Positions 9,211 to 21,569 of a DNA stretch of 64,000 nt are shown here, one piece after another. How positions within the stretch are numbered: position 1 is the stretch's first letter; each line of letters starts with the position of its first letter. The translations under genes and the position numbers were made by a program. The notes under the pieces were generated by a model. The model ran no database searches, was not told the DNA's origin, and worked only from the letters and a program-made list of their open reading frames with translations. Origin of the DNA: Symsagittifera roscoffensis (taxonomy: Eukaryota; Xenacoelomorpha; Acoela; Convolutidae); the NCBI RefSeq assembly GCF_963678635.1, contig NC_087063.1:38578759-38642758 (forward strand), read 5' to 3'.

Positions 9211-10708
9211 TTAGTTTGGAGCTTCATTGGAGAAAGATAAACCGTTGATAACTACAGTTTGGTAGGACTGTGTATTGGTGTACAAGTCTTCAACAATCTG
9301 ATCAGCATTGTAAGGTCGTTTTAACTCCACAGACACTTTATTTGTCCAAAGATTCCGAGTATTCTCGGAGACAAATGTGTGAATGAACATCAGGCTGTTC
9401 CTTAGACTCCTCAATGGCTTCTGGGAATATCTACACAGCCCCTAAACATATAAAAACCAGTTGAAAATAAACGTTAAACTAGGTTAAAAACCAACCAATC
9501 CCCTGTTAGCCATGCCCAATTTAACGTTAAGTTAGATTAACTGAGATAAAAACCAAACCACTCCCCCTAGTTGAAAAAATGAAATGTATCTACACCTAAA
9601 TTAACGTTAAAAGAAGTTTAAAACATCTTAATGGTCTTGAGAACATTCTCGAACGGAAATGCACTGTAGGAACCCATCGGTTTGATTTTGAGAACATCCG
9701 AAGGCAAATGAGACAGTTGGAGAATTGCCAACTTAATTGACATCCTCCCGAAAAGAGTAGATTAATCTTTCAAGTACGATTCCAGAAGATTTTCAGCGAT
9801 TGTGTTCATGTTCATGTATAATGTTTTGTCACATAAGATTGTTATTGCAAGAGAAAGCATTCCGAAAGCAATGGTGAGCTCATTATGAAACTCGAAGCAC
9901 CTTCTTTCGAAGCAAGTACCTCATCACCGCCATATATGAGGGACATCCGGAACTCTGTGGCTTTCCACATATCAAAATTATCAAAGTTCCACGCTAGTCT
10001 ACTGAATTCACGGGAAAAATTAGCAATGGCATAGAGCTGCCTAACTCTGTAGTAATTCGTCGTAGAGTAGGGTCTGTCTTTTTTCAAACAGTCACAGAGA
10101 TTGTAGATAAAGCGCCTTAAACTATTCTGGAATACACAGTGCATCCCATCAACGACAAACGTCTCCCCCATATCGATCGAGAGCTCTGAACAAAAGTTCG
10201 AATAACGTATCTACAGCTGATTCAACGTTAAGCGAGCTTAAAAAAATCACCATCAAAAATTCAAGTTCCGGAATGGTGCTCAGCGTCTGCTCTGCTGTAA
10301 ACATTCGTTTTGCGAAAGGTAGATTACTGCTTTTTTGCTTTTCTTGACTGTTTTCAGCTCGGGTTGTCTTACGTGTCAGCTTCCTCTCCGGAAATATCAG
10401 CTCTTTCAACAGTGTCAGCTCTTCTTCGGCTGTTGCCATAGCATTGAGGGTTTTACTGCAAGAAAGACACCAATCTGTTCTCACGGAGGCCGTATACCGT
10501 ACACTTGTGACAAGATGCATTTCCAGTTGCTGCTTTGATTTGTTTCACTTGCAATTGCAGGAAAGTCACAAACGATGCATTTTATAGAAACTGAGAGGTT
10601 TCTGTCGTTGATCAAAATTCCTTCAGTCAGGATAATCTTCAATTCATAACGAGAGGGCGCAGAAGTGTTTCGGCTGTTTCTGGATGGTGATATTTGAACA
10701 GAACTCAT
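9211..10708 (-). pseudogene. KDZ/Plavaka-like transposase remnants
   Basis: Three minus-strand pieces in order resemble one transposase. Piece 10708-10481 carries KCIVCDFPA, like the CD(A/F)PA segment before a zinc motif. Piece 10171-9842 starts with VVDGMHCV (an acidic residue before MHC, 10150) and has REFSR and MWKATEFR near its residue 69; this pairing is typical of the large transposases of KDZ-type elements. Piece 9414-9211 would be the C-terminal end. They lie in different frames with a linking frame at 10520-10149. I cannot tell introns from frameshifts, but a continuous catalytic domain is missing, so the gene is probably dead. It drives mobility of the 8141-20708 element. Confidence 0.55.
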
Positions 10709-11106
10709 ACATATTTCACTATATTTGTTGACATCAGAGCAGGTAAAAACTGCGCCGGGCGTGATTCTGAAACACTTAATTTAACGTCGAAGTTGAAGAG
10801 CAGCTCAATGTTTGAGTTGAAGTCGGTGAATATGTCAAGAAGTTACTTCAATGAAAGTTCTATCCCCACATTGGTCAGTTCTGAGGTCTCAACTTGGTAC
10901 TTGGATACTGTTGAGCGACGCTTGATGAGTGTCCGCACATCTGCTGGTAGATTCTGACGGCCATGATTTCTGAGCAGACGCAGCAACTCACTGTCATCAT
11001 CACGAGGTTGAACTTTCTGTTCAAGCTCAACTGTCTGCTGAGTGTGAGTCTCTGAAAACTGTTCTGTCTGTGTCTTCGAAGTTGTAGAAGCCGTAGAATC
11101 TTTCTC

Positions 11107-11112
11107 TGTGTG

Positions 11113-11159
<47 letters not shown>

Positions 11160-11174
11160 GTGTGTGTGTGTGTG
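11107..11174 (+). repeat. TG dinucleotide microsatellite
   Basis: Almost pure TG repeat with a few CG steps. It creates false His-Thr repeat ORFs on the minus strand. Confidence 0.95.
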
Positions 11175-11379
11175 ATAAGGGCACGTTGACGTTGAGCCAA
11201 CCGTCTTCAATAGTTTGCCTGATTCACGGCTAGTTTGCGTTTGTCGCGAGGCATATTTTAGCTAGATTCTAGAGTCTTTCATGTATTCATGTTCATGCAT
11301 AAGCATGTATTTTACTGGATTCAATGAAGGCTGAAAGCAATTTAAACGTTTAGTTGTTTAGTAACAAATTGATGTTTTG

Positions 11380-12080
11380 CTACTCCTAACTTAAGGTTAG
11401 TGAACGTTAAGCAGTGTTAACTTGGGTTAAAAATTGTGAGCCTTATAGCGGCCAGTTTCTTAATTTTTTTTACACCTGATTTACCATTTCTCAACGTTAA
11501 ATAAGGTATAGTTAGGTGTAGTGATTTCCCGATTATGCGGGTCGAAACGAAAACGCAGTTCCCGCTACACCTAATTTACTTTAATTTAACGTTAAACAAC
11601 GTTAAAGCAAACTCCAAAATGCCTACACTTGATTTAACGTTGAATTCGGTTGATCAGTGATAGTAGAAGGTTATAGTCTTAACGAATTTACACGTAATTT
11701 AACGTTAAACGGGTAAACAAACTGCTAACAGAAACCAAGTTGACCTAAGTAGTCTGTTTAGACTTAATGTTAGGTTAGACTGATCAATTAACCAGTAAAA
11801 TCGTTTTGCTTAACGTATCTCTAAATAACTTAACGTTAAATTAGGTTGAGCCGTTTACAGAAACCAAGTTAAACCAAAGTAATTTGTCTATTGGCTACAC
11901 ATAAAATAACGCTGCTTAACTTCTTCATGTGTACAGATTGTTTAACGTTAAATGACCTTAAGTTAGGTGTAGTAGCACGTCACAAATTATAATTTGTGCC
12001 GTCCGACGAAACAAAATCGCAGTAGTAATGAATCTTTGTTACACGTGATTTCACGTCATCTAAAGTTCAACAAAGGTAAA
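11380..12080. repeat. Internal TTAACGTTAA-type palindrome array
   Basis: Same motif family as the subterminal arrays, here between the transposase remnants and the plus-strand gene. It may be the shared intergenic control region of the two divergent genes. Confidence 0.55.
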
Positions 12081-12218
12081 TACGTAAAATTGCGTCGCCC
12101 TCATGCGGCCGTGGCAAATGTTCGTGTTGCGTCATCCTTCAGCATCATTTGATCGAGCGTGTTTCACAGTTCAGTAAACCTCAATCAAAATTCCAATCTC
12201 ACCAAATCTCATCTAATC

Positions 12219-14606
12219 ATGCCAGTTCCAGAACCGGCAGGGACAGAATCTCAGCGTCAACCGCCTAAGCGTTAGCCGCCTTAGGAACGCATCTACAAAA
12301 TCGTTCATTTGGACGGTTTCAAGAAAACACTGGGAGTGATCGTGAAAACGTGGCTGACTACAAATTAACTGTTATCATTTTCCAATTGTTCTTCTGTACC
12401 CTGCTCCGTGACTTTTTTTAGCTGGTTAAAGCTGTTTATTGTAGCTTATCTGTTGCACCTTTGTACACGGTTTTAAACGTTAAGCAAAAGAAAGTTAAGT
12501 TAAGTTTTGTGTATTCACTTTCTTTTCGTTCAGAGAGGCGCAAAATCCGCCACAAAATCTAGCTAAGAAACAACTGCAGAATTATGCTGCAGTGAAATTG
12601 AAATGGAAGAAGAGATAGGTCTGCTGGTCCTCAGACAAAATTTTCCCAAAGTTGAGCTTGACGGAATAGTATCTGGAGACGTCGCGACAAGGGACTCAAT
12701 TCACAGCGATCGCGATGCTGCGTCTGATGATGAAGGTGGTGCTCCTCACTCTTCTATTGCTCATGAGGGTGGTGCGGGTGCCAGTGGTCCTCCGTTGCAG
12801 AGACACTCTTTTCAGATCAATAATCAAAAAAGAAAGAAGCACGTTCAGTCGACCATCATGAGGTCGGCGAATCGTATTCTCCTAGACACTCCCGCTGCCG
12901 ACGAAAGCGATGATGGCGCCGATGCTCTGACTTCTAGTCGAAGAATTTAACTTTAAGAGTTATTAATTATAGTGTTGGTAAACCTTGTTTAAAGTTGAAT
13001 TGGGTGTTGTGTTGACCTCCAAAGTTTTTCGTTTTGGCTGTTGTTAATCCTGGTTTAACGTTAAGTCAGGTGTGTAAATAACCTCCAAAACTTCTGCTGT
13101 TAAAATAAGGCGTTGGTTTTTTCTGTTGCTGTTCTACTTCCTAATCTTTTACTGGTTTTAGATGCAGTTCGCTGCAACAATCACGAATACATCCGCAATC
13201 AGCGATGGCTCGATGAATCTCTTTTCTGATGGGGTACCGGGAGAGGAGTCCTGTTAAGAACAACGCCAAACAGAGCAATGCCTCTGAAGTTCTTCTCATA
13301 ACTCAAACTCATTTCGCCAGTTTGGCACCCCAAATGCAGCGGGCTCCTCTTCGGCTCGGTGACTCAGACCGGCTCACACTCCTAGAGGTTGTTATGTCCT
13401 AGTAGTTCTTTTAGTAATAGTTCTCTCAGTTGTTTTTAACCCCTTGAAACGGAAGTTAACGTTAAATTATGTGTTTGTGAGTTGAACTGTGAAAGTCAAA
13501 TTATACCTCCGTTAACGTTTTTTAACGATAAGGTATGTTTTAGCGCAAAGTGGATGTTTTATCCAATACAAAGTTGAACATGCAAACCCAAATGAACTCT
13601 AGAGGGAGGCTTCTCCGAACGTTTCTGGGAGAGGATGCGGTTGCACCCCCAAATGATGCCTGTTATTTGTTGTAAGCATATTATATGATCCAGATAAGGC
13701 TGGAGCTATTCGATCTGAGTAAGTGCCTGCGTCCGCCGGGGAAGACTGAGTTTTTCATGACGAGGAAAATGAGTGAAGAGATCGCGTTGTGTCACTCAAC
13801 AGAAAGGAAAAACGAAACTTTTTATCGCAGATGTTCGCTATTCATCCTAGTTCAAGAGCTGCAGTGTCATTATGACAATAACCGCTACGCAGCCAACACA
13901 GGTCTACAAATCTAGGTGAAACTGGCCCGAGAGTGACTTTTGAAAAACTAAGTTAACGTTGTTGTTTCTGGTGCAAAAGTCTGATTTTGAACGGAAATTA
14001 ACCGTAAATGTTTTTGAGTTAATCAATGGTGTTTTTGTTTCAGGTTCTACGACGCATTCCCAAACCAAGGTACCAGTGCAACAGTCGAGGATCTCAATCA
14101 GCCGTGGTTAGGTTACAGCAGAGTTGAGCCGTGTTGTTCGGTGAACCCTGAACCAACCATTCCGACAGTGCCATATCCCCGACGCATGTCGAGAACTCCT
14201 TCCAGTGGGAATACTCCAACAAACTCCCGTAGAGGTCGCTCATCATCCTCTTCCTCGCCTGGGAACTGCCCCGGTCAGAGCCGCCAAGTTGCAATAGTGG
14301 TGCTTGATTCTGGTTCTGATGATGATAAAGAAATGCCAGAATCTCAACAATCAACTCAAATCCCTCTGAAAATCTTCTCAAAACTCAAACTCGTTTCGCC
14401 AATTTTGCAATTTCTTTTGTTTTTTTCTTTTCGCAATTGTGCATTCCTTGATTCCATAATGTTGCTGGAAATTTTATACTCACCTTTCGGATTTGTCTCC
14501 GGTCTCACTATACATATTTTTTTACTTTTCCTACCGTGTTTTTTATACCACGTTCAATATATTTTAACATTGAGCAACGTTAAAAAACGTTGAGCAGATC
14601 ATCATA
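12219..14606 (+). pseudogene. Spliced accessory gene of the DNA transposon, copy 1
   Basis: A start at 12219 (MPVPEPAG) opens a Gln/Pro-rich exon that has two in-frame TAG codons and then reads ERIYKIVHLDG. Further exon-like segments follow. One after the acceptor near 12530 contains NLAKKQLQNYAAVKLKW. One at 12603-12950 has an acidic Asp/Glu/Gly stretch. One at 13685-13915 reads LELFDLSKCLRPPGKTEFF. One begins after TTTTGTTTCAG at 14044 and reads FYDAFPNQGT, a Ser/Arg-rich tract and an acidic VVLDSGSDDD. The last exon ends in a hydrophobic tail. Weak TTAACGTTAA motifs lie in the introns. No domain is recognised; a chromatin- or DNA-binding accessory protein of the transposon is only a guess. 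The stops suggest decay. Confidence 0.4.
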
Positions 14607-14766
14607 TTTTGACTTAATTCAACTTAATGAAATGAGTTAAAGTATGATGATCTGCTTAACATTGTTTAACCTTGCTCAATGTTAAGTTAGGTTAAACAAG
14701 ATCGCAGATCGTTTTTCAGAAAGTCAAATTGTCGTTAAGCAACCTTGAACAACGTCAAGCTGATCG
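12304..14766 (+). repeat. 2.46 kb direct repeat, left copy
   Basis: Begins TTCATTTGGACGG and ends near GCTGATCGTCA. Matches 17350-20056 at high identity, except that the right copy has ~242 extra bases (18693-18935). The two copies immediately flank the retrotransposon at 14769-17349. Confidence 0.85.
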
Positions 14767-14768
14767 TC

Positions 14769-17349
14769 AAGTTTTTTGATTATTTAGTTTGTTTTGCTGC
14801 ACGATTTGATTCAACAGATTTGATTCGGCAAAAAATAAAAGATACACTGTTTGTATTCAATTTTTTTTCTTTATAATCAGTCAATTATCTATTTGGTTCA
14901 TTTTTTCAACATTTTGTTTCGTTTAGGTCCACGTTTTTCATTACTAGCAGAGTCTGCACATAACTAGCCAATTTCTATTCATTGTAGAACATCCGTAAAT
15001 ATTTCTCTAGGGTAAGAAATCATGTTCTGAGCCAAGACTCCTCCACTTGGTCCTTGTGCCTCAGAAGCACACACTGGAAGCACGGGGCACGACAAAAGAC
15101 AGCCAGCACTTCACCCAGTTCATAGTTTTACTATAGGGTTTCTCCCATTGGGTAGATAATTCTTCTCCTATTTTCCGAAAGAAACTTGCAAATTCTGGAG
15201 CAAGCATACCATCAACAAACACGACAAGAGGAGTGAAAGACATATGTCTTTCTTGACACGCGTCTGAATATTTTGTCTTTTTCTCAACCTCTGCTGAGTG
15301 CAAAGCACTCATGGGGCTTCTGTTCTGATAGGAGATGGCGTCGGTGTCAGAGACATGAATATCAAAAGACGCTCCTCCCTGTCTAACTTAAACTCCACGA
15401 CAAACCAAAACTGCAATTAATGCGGGTGTCTCATCTTGCAGGTTGTATTCTCTAATAACAGGGTCTCTCTGTACATCCTTCCACAGTAAAGAAGCTAAGT
15501 CGCCTACAGTATCCCTAATCTCATTGTGCCGTAAAGTTAAGAGACCACCTTTTTTGCACGCTAACGCATGCCGTAGGGTGAATGGTGACTGGCAAACATC
15601 ACAAAAAGTTGGCGAAGCGATCAAGTTTTTGTTATACCGGACACTCAATGCATCCCGAAACTCCACTTCCGAAAAATCAAAGTTTTTTGCAGCAATTAGT
15701 AACGCTGTCAGCCAGGCAGACAAGCTTCCTTCATTGATTCTTTTTACTGTGCGAACTTGGTCTGCTGGTAGTTCATTCAATAACTCCCCCAACAACTCGT
15801 AACTGCTTCCCGTGACGTGTTGTAAGACTCATCAGCGAAACTGGTTAGGTTAGACACTCCAAGACCACCCTTTCTTGCTGGCAAACAAAAAAGGCGTCTC
15901 TCCATTGATGAAATCGACGAAGTTCCAAGTATCGCAGGTAAAAATTTCTCCATCAGAAGTTTCCCTAGCGGTTGAAAAAGCTGACTAGAACCACACAAAA
16001 CACGATGGGAAAAGTTACATTCCGCTAGTAGGGACTTAGTCAGTCCTGATAAAGCACATTGTGGTCCTGTTTTGCCACAAAAGAAAATTTCACAATTTTG
16101 TCTACCCATTCAAGTTCTTTCTTTTTCAGGTAGATGTCCTTCTCATTTCCGTCTCCAATGAAACCGCCCAAAAACCTTTTCCCTTCCACTATAGTAATCG
16201 AGTACTTGCCAATTATGTGATGCGCTTCTTCAGCATGCTGTTTATCGACAACCAGAAAATTTTTTGAAGACTCTGGAAATTAACCGAAGGCGGGACCTTC
16301 CTCAATCAAGTTTTTGAGCCATTTCTCCAATTTCTTGAGTTTTGCTATGGCCGCAGAATCATCAACATACCAACTTTGTAATACATTGTTCGGATCCTTC
16401 CGAATAAATTGCACCTCCAACGCCAGCTTTCAGCCGACAAGCTAATTGATCAGTCGAACATGTTTCTTCAAGGTCAATTTTTGTGAACTCAGCCACACTT
16501 TTGCAAATTGTTCTCCGTAGACATTCGCCTATGCCAATAGGTTGCACGCCAAGACATTTATCAAGCGCAATCAATCTTCTAGAAACCAGTGCTCGCAATT
16601 TCGACCATGGTAAGATTTGATTGCACATTTTTGTGGCGAGAGTTGCAACTTCGTCTCTCAAGTGTGAACTGTGAGCCCCATGACATAATAAAACCGTCTG
16701 CCAATGCTCAGAATCTGTTCCCGAAGCTCCCAAACTGCCCTGCAAAGAACGTGTCGTCTTTTCAATGGAAGCAAAACTGATTACAAGATCTTCAAAGTCT
16801 GGTAAAACTGGCACTTGCAATCGCGAAGAGAGATGTGACTTGTGTGGCTCTGGATACTTTGACTTCAAAGTCTCTAAAACGATCACACTTTTCTTCGCCT
16901 CTTGCATCGGATCATGCACACCCCCGCTTGCTCTCTCCGAGAGCCACCGCATAGCAATTCTCACTTTGCCTTTCATCATTAATGAAGCAAACACTTTCGA
17001 GACATGTTTGTCGTCCAAAATATCTTGATTTTTTTTTTTTTTTGCCACATCTCACTGCTTCCGCCAACAACTTGTCAAATTTGTTTTCCTTCCAGTCTTC
17101 AATGCGCCGTCCAATAAGTGTTCGAATGTCTTTTGATGCTTTGATCATTGGATCTCTTTGTAACAAAACACGACCCATCACCAAAACTCTTTCTGAAGTA
17201 GAATCAGCAGTGGTAGAAAGAAGCTTCAGTTCATTTGTCAGGAGGTCCACGTACTTCCTACCAATGTTACCATTAGGCAAAGTATATAGTCTTTTTGGCA
17301 GCCGTGCGCTTTTCACCCATCTTTCAGTCCAAATCATATGATCAAGACA
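14769..17349 (-). pseudogene. 5'-truncated non-LTR retrotransposon, copy 1
   Basis: The minus strand encodes pieces of one polyprotein: an N-terminal region (17337-16912 onward, LPNGNIGRKYVDLL), an RT with YVDD at 16369-16358, a CX2C-HX4C finger with RHNEIRD near 15530, and a C-terminal segment with SFTPLVVFVDG near 15215. The last parts match the widespread metazoan RT family that ends in a PD-(D/E)XK-like domain (FDxRV then ExK). Relative to copy 2 it lacks about 290 bases of RT (motifs A and B) at ~16400 and everything upstream of 17349. It also has frameshifts and stops. It shares its 3' end with copy 2, as expected for target-primed reverse transcription. Confidence 0.75.
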
Positions 17350-19753
17350 AGTTCATTTGGACGGTGTCAAGAAAACACTGGGAGTGATCGTGAAAACGTG
17401 GCTGACTGCAAATTAACTGTAACATTTTCCACTTGTTCTTCTGTACCCTGCTTCGTGATTTTTTTAGCTGGTTAAAGCTGTTTATTGTAGCTTATCTGTT
17501 GTACCTTTGTATACGGTTTTTAACGTTAAGCAAAGGAAAATTACGTTAAGTTTTGTGTATTCACTTTCTTTTCGTTCAGAGAGGCGCAATATCCGCCACA
17601 AAATCTAGCTAAGAAACAACTGCAGAATTATGCTGCAGTGAAATTGAAATGGAAGAAGAGATAGGTCTGCTGGTCCTCAGACAAAAACTTACCAAAGTTG
17701 AGCTTGACGGAATAGTATCTGGAAGACGTCGCGACAAGGGACTCAATTCACAGCGATCGCGATGATGCGCCTGATGATGAAGGTGGTGCTCCTCACTCTT
17801 CTATTGCTCATGAGGGTGGTGCGGGTGCCAGTGGTCCTCCGTTGCAGAGACACTCTTTTCAGATCAATGATCAAAAAAGAAGGAAGCACGTTCAGTCGAC
17901 CATCAAGAGGTCGGCGAATCGTATTCTCCTAGACACTCCCGCTGCCGACAAAAGCGATGATGGCGCCGATGCTCTGACTTCTAGTCGAAGAATTTAACTT
18001 TAAGAGTTATTAATTATAGTGTTGGTAAACCTTGTTTAAAGTTGAATTGGGTGTTGTGTTGACCTCCAAAGATTTTTGTTTTGGCCGTTGTTAATCCTTG
18101 TTTAACGTTAAGTCAGGTGTGTAAATGATCTCCAAAACTTCAGCTGTTAAAATAAGGCGCTGGTTTTTTCTGTTGCTGTTCTACTTTCTAATCTTTTACT
18201 GGTTTTAGATACAGTTCGCTGCAACAATCACGAATACATCCACAATCAGCGATGGCGCGATGTATCTCTTTTCTGATGGGGTACCGGGAGAGGAGTCCTG
18301 TTAAGAACAAGGCCAAACAGAGCAATGCTCCTGAAATTCTTCTCATAACTCAAACTCATTTCGCCAATTTGGCACCCCAAATGCAGCGGGCTCCTCTTTG
18401 GCTCGGTGACTCAGACCGGCTCACACTCCTAGAGGTTGTTATCTCCTAGATGCTCTTTTAGTCCTAGTTCTCTCAGTTGTTTTTAACCCCTTGAAACGGA
18501 AGTTAACGTTAAATTATAAGTTTGTGAGTTGAACTGTGAAAGTCAAATTATACCTCCGTTAACGCTTTTTAACGCTAAGTTATGTTTTAGCGCAAAGTCG
18601 ATGTTTTATTCAATACAAAGTTGAACATGCAAACCCAAATGAACTCTAGAGGGAGGCTTCTCCGAAGGTTTCTGGGAGAGCATGCGGTTGCACTGGAAAT
18701 ATCCAATCTGCATGAGTATATCATGTGCTTCACGTAGTGTCATTGGCTCAAATCCATAAAAAAGGGTCACCACTTTTTTCACCCGTAAGATTTTCTACAC
18801 TTTTCTTAAGATTACCTCGTAAGTTTTTCACCCGTTAATTTTGTTTACATCTTTCTTAACAATAGTTGATGTTAACCAGAAGAACATTTATTTTCCAGAA
18901 ACTTTTGTTTGACTAACCTCAAACCCACCGCCTCCCCCACCCCCAAATGATGCCTGTTATTTGTTGTAAGCATGTTATATGCTCCAGATAAGGCTGCAGC
19001 TATTCGATCTAAGTAAGGGCCTGCGTCCGCCGCGGAAGACTGAGTTTTTCAATACGAGGAAAATGAGTAAAGAGATCGCGTTGTGTCACTCAACAGAAAG
19101 GAAAAAACGAAATTTTTTATCGCAGATGTTCGCTATTCATCCTAGTTCAAGAGCTGCAGTGTCATTATGACAATAACCGCTACGCAGCCAACACAGGTCT
19201 ACAAATCTAGGTGAAACTGGCCCGAGAGTGACTTTTGAAAAACTAAGTTAACGTTGTTGTTTCTGGTGCAAAAGTCTGATTTTGAACGGAAATTAACCGT
19301 AAATGTTTTTGAGTTAATCAATGGTGTTTTTGTTTCAGGTTCTACGACGCATTCCCAAACCAAGGTACCAGTGCAACAGTCGAGGATCTCAATCAGCCGT
19401 GGTTAGGTTACAGCAGAGTTGAGCCGTGTTGTTCGGTGAACCCTGAACCAACCATTCCGACAGTGCCATATCCCCGACGCATGTCGAGAACTCCTTCCAG
19501 TGGGAATACTCCAACAAACTCCCGTAGAGGTCGCTCATCATCCTCTTCCTCGCCTGGGAACTGCCCCGGTCAGAGCCACCAAGTTGCATTAGTGGTGCTT
19601 GATTCTGGTTCTGATGATGATGAAGAAATGCCAGAATCTCAACAATCAACTCAAATGCCTCTGAAAATTTTCTCAAAACTCAATTTCGTTTCGCCAATTT
19701 TGCAATTTCTTTTGTTTTTTCTTTTCGCAATTGTGCATTCCTTGATTCCATAG
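17350..19753 (+). pseudogene. Accessory gene of the DNA transposon, copy 2 (lacks first exon start)
   Basis: This repeats the exon-like segments of 12304-14606. The 5' end including the ATG and the Pro/Gln-rich start is missing. One extra base near 17725 relative to copy 1 shifts the frame after SGR. The last exon reads the same Ser/Arg-rich tract and acidic DSGSDDDEE and ends at a TAG near 19751, because its frame differs from copy 1. The small differences let one ask which substitutions preserve coding. Function unknown. Confidence 0.4.
18693..18935. repeat. ~242-bp insertion in the right duplicate
   Basis: Present only in the right copy, between GCGGTTGCAC and CACCCCCAAATGATGCC. It contains TTTTTTCACCCGTAAGATTTT and a second CACCCGTTAATTTT, so it is itself partly repetitive. 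Either an insertion here or a deletion in the left copy. Confidence 0.6.
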
Positions 19754-19859
19754 TGTTGCTGGAAATTTTATACTCACTTTTCGGATTTGTCTCCGGTCTC
19801 ACTATACATGTTTTTTTTACTTTTCCTACCGTGTTTTTTATACCACGTTCAATTTATTT

Positions 19860-20660
19860 TAACATTGAGCAACGTTAAAAAACGTTGAGCAGATCATCAT
19901 ATTTTGACTTAATTCAACCTAATGAATTGAGTTAAGGTATGATGATCTGCTAAACATTGTTTAACCTTGCTCAATGTTAAGTTAGGTTAAACAAGATTGC
20001 GGATCGTTTTTCAGAAAATCAAATTGACGTTAAGCAAAGTTGAACAAGGTCAAGCTGATCGTCATGTTTCAATCTAAATTAAAGTTAAACAATGTTTAGC
20101 GGACTGTTATTTTTCAACCTAACTTAACGTTAAACAACCTTCAACTGATCGTCAGATTTTAACCTAGGTTATCGATAAGCAACGTTGAACATCGTTAAAC
20201 GGATCGTCATGTTTCAACCTAATTTAACGTTAAGCAACGTTAAGTAACATTAAGCTGATCGTCCCGATTTGAGGCCGTTCAACTTCATTCAAACTAACTT
20301 AACGTTAAATCACGAGTAGAGTTTGGAAGCCTTTTAACGTCATTTAACCTAATTTAAAGTTAAATAAGGTGTAGCACGAAAAACTGGCCTACTCATTTTA
20401 ATCGAAATTAACTTGACCTAATATTAAATTACGTTAAATTGGGTGTAGCATTTCAAAACTAGTTAAATCAACTTAACCTCATATAACCTAACTTAACGTT
20501 AAATAATTTAAATTCGAACGTTAAGTCACGTAAATCACGTTAAGTCAGAGAGCATATTAATTAGCGCCCATCAGGTCCTAACGTGTAACCGTTTCAAGTA
20601 AAAATATCGTTTTACTCCTAATTTAACGTTAGGTCTAGACAAAACCGCTACACGTAATTT
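19860..20660. repeat. Right subterminal palindrome array
   Basis: Dense TTAACGTTAA, TTAAGTTAGG and GATCGTCA variants, mirroring the left end of the transposon. Confidence 0.6.
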
Positions 20661-20706
20661 ATCTTAAATAACGTGTGAAATTTCGAAAATTTTCCCACTG
20701 GGTAAC
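20646..20706 (-). repeat. Right terminal inverted repeat
   Basis: Ends CCCACTGGGTAAC on the plus strand, the inverse of the left end. Inner part CGCTACACGTAATTT is the inverse of the inner left end. Confidence 0.75.
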
Positions 20707-20708
20707 AA

Positions 20709-21280
20709 CTTTTTAAAAAAAAAACAGCTTGAATGCTTTGGTTAGCTGTAACTTTGTTAACAACAATCATTTTCCGAACATGACTGCTCTTAAATAAAAT
20801 TTTCTCTACTTTTCTGTTTTTGTGTTTTTCAGTTTTTTTCTTGTTTTTGCTTCGTGTTAAAAGGTGTTGGATTATAATACATGGGCTTAATCGACATAAT
20901 TAACTTGTCACACAGAAAAAAAACGTTTCAAAGCCTTTTTCTCTGCTTTCAATCACAACATTCATTCAGTACTTCAAAAATATAATTTTGTTTCCTCGTG
21001 CCTGGAATTAACGCTCAGCTAAATTAGTATAAAGCAATAGTTGTTTTAAAAAAATTTATTAACACCAAGTCATGCGTGAAAAAAGTATCTAAAAATTTTC
21101 ATTGGGACTTTCTTAGGCCGACAGAACTTGGATGAACTCCCATTGAGCAAAAAAAAAAAATGGAAAGATAAGAAAAACTTTCGATTTTTTTTACTGTGTT
21201 TCCGAAGGAATGGAGGAGGGGCTAAAAATATGTTGTCTTTCAAGCAACAAATAATTAGGTCACTAAGCCGGAAAATTTTT
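20709..21280. other. AT-rich DNA, nothing recognised
   Basis: No supported feature apart from poly-A and poly-T runs. Confidence 0.35.
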
Positions 21281-21545
21281 AGACAAAACACTGGAGTGAA
21301 TCGCTAATTTCTTATAACATACAAATGTTTTGTCTGCAATGTGGCAATTAAGCCGGCAAAACTTAAGCAGGCAAACAAATGGCCAAACTATTACTTAAAA
21401 AAAATATTCATGCTAAACAAAGTTTTTAGACAAAACACTGGAGTGAATCGCTAATTTCTTATAACATACAAATTTTTTGTCTGCAATGTGGCAATTAAGC
21501 CGGCAAAACGTAATCAGGCAAACAAATGGCCAAACTATTGCTTAA
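21281..21545 (+). repeat. ~145-bp tandem duplication
   Basis: Two units share AACACTGGAGTGAATCGCTA, GTCTGCAATGTGGCAATTA and AACAAATGGCCAAACTATT. Near identical, so young. Confidence 0.8.
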
Positions 21546-21569
21546 AATAAAAACAAAACTTCAGTTTAA

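Larger units (their letters stand above)
17350..20056 (+). repeat. 2.46 kb direct repeat, right copy
   Basis: Second copy of 12304-14766. It starts exactly at the 5' truncation point of the retrotransposon. A ~242-base block at 18693-18935 is absent from the left copy. Confidence 0.85.
8141..20708. mobile_element. ~12.6 kb KDZ/Plavaka-like DNA transposon (decayed)
   Basis: The ends are inverted repeats beginning GTTACCCAGTGGG (8142-8154 and rc at 20694-20706); similarity continues for about 62 bases. A heptamer CTTTTTA flanks both ends (8134-8140 and 20709-20715) and could be a target duplication, although it is low-complexity. Inside are subterminal arrays of TTAACGTTAA-type palindromes, transposase remnants on the minus strand (9211-10708) and a spliced plus-strand gene (12219 onward). 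A non-LTR retrotransposon (14769-17349) and a 2.46 kb direct duplication interrupt it. Family assignment rests on transposase motifs and is tentative. Confidence 0.6.

Noticed and set aside
10843-11210. 111-113 codon minus ORFs with His-Thr repeats
   Set aside because: Created by the TG microsatellite, which is open in several frames.
13685-13915. Independent 76-codon gene
   Set aside because: More likely an exon of the 12219-14606 gene, since the same segment recurs in the duplicate at 18979 with a shifted frame.
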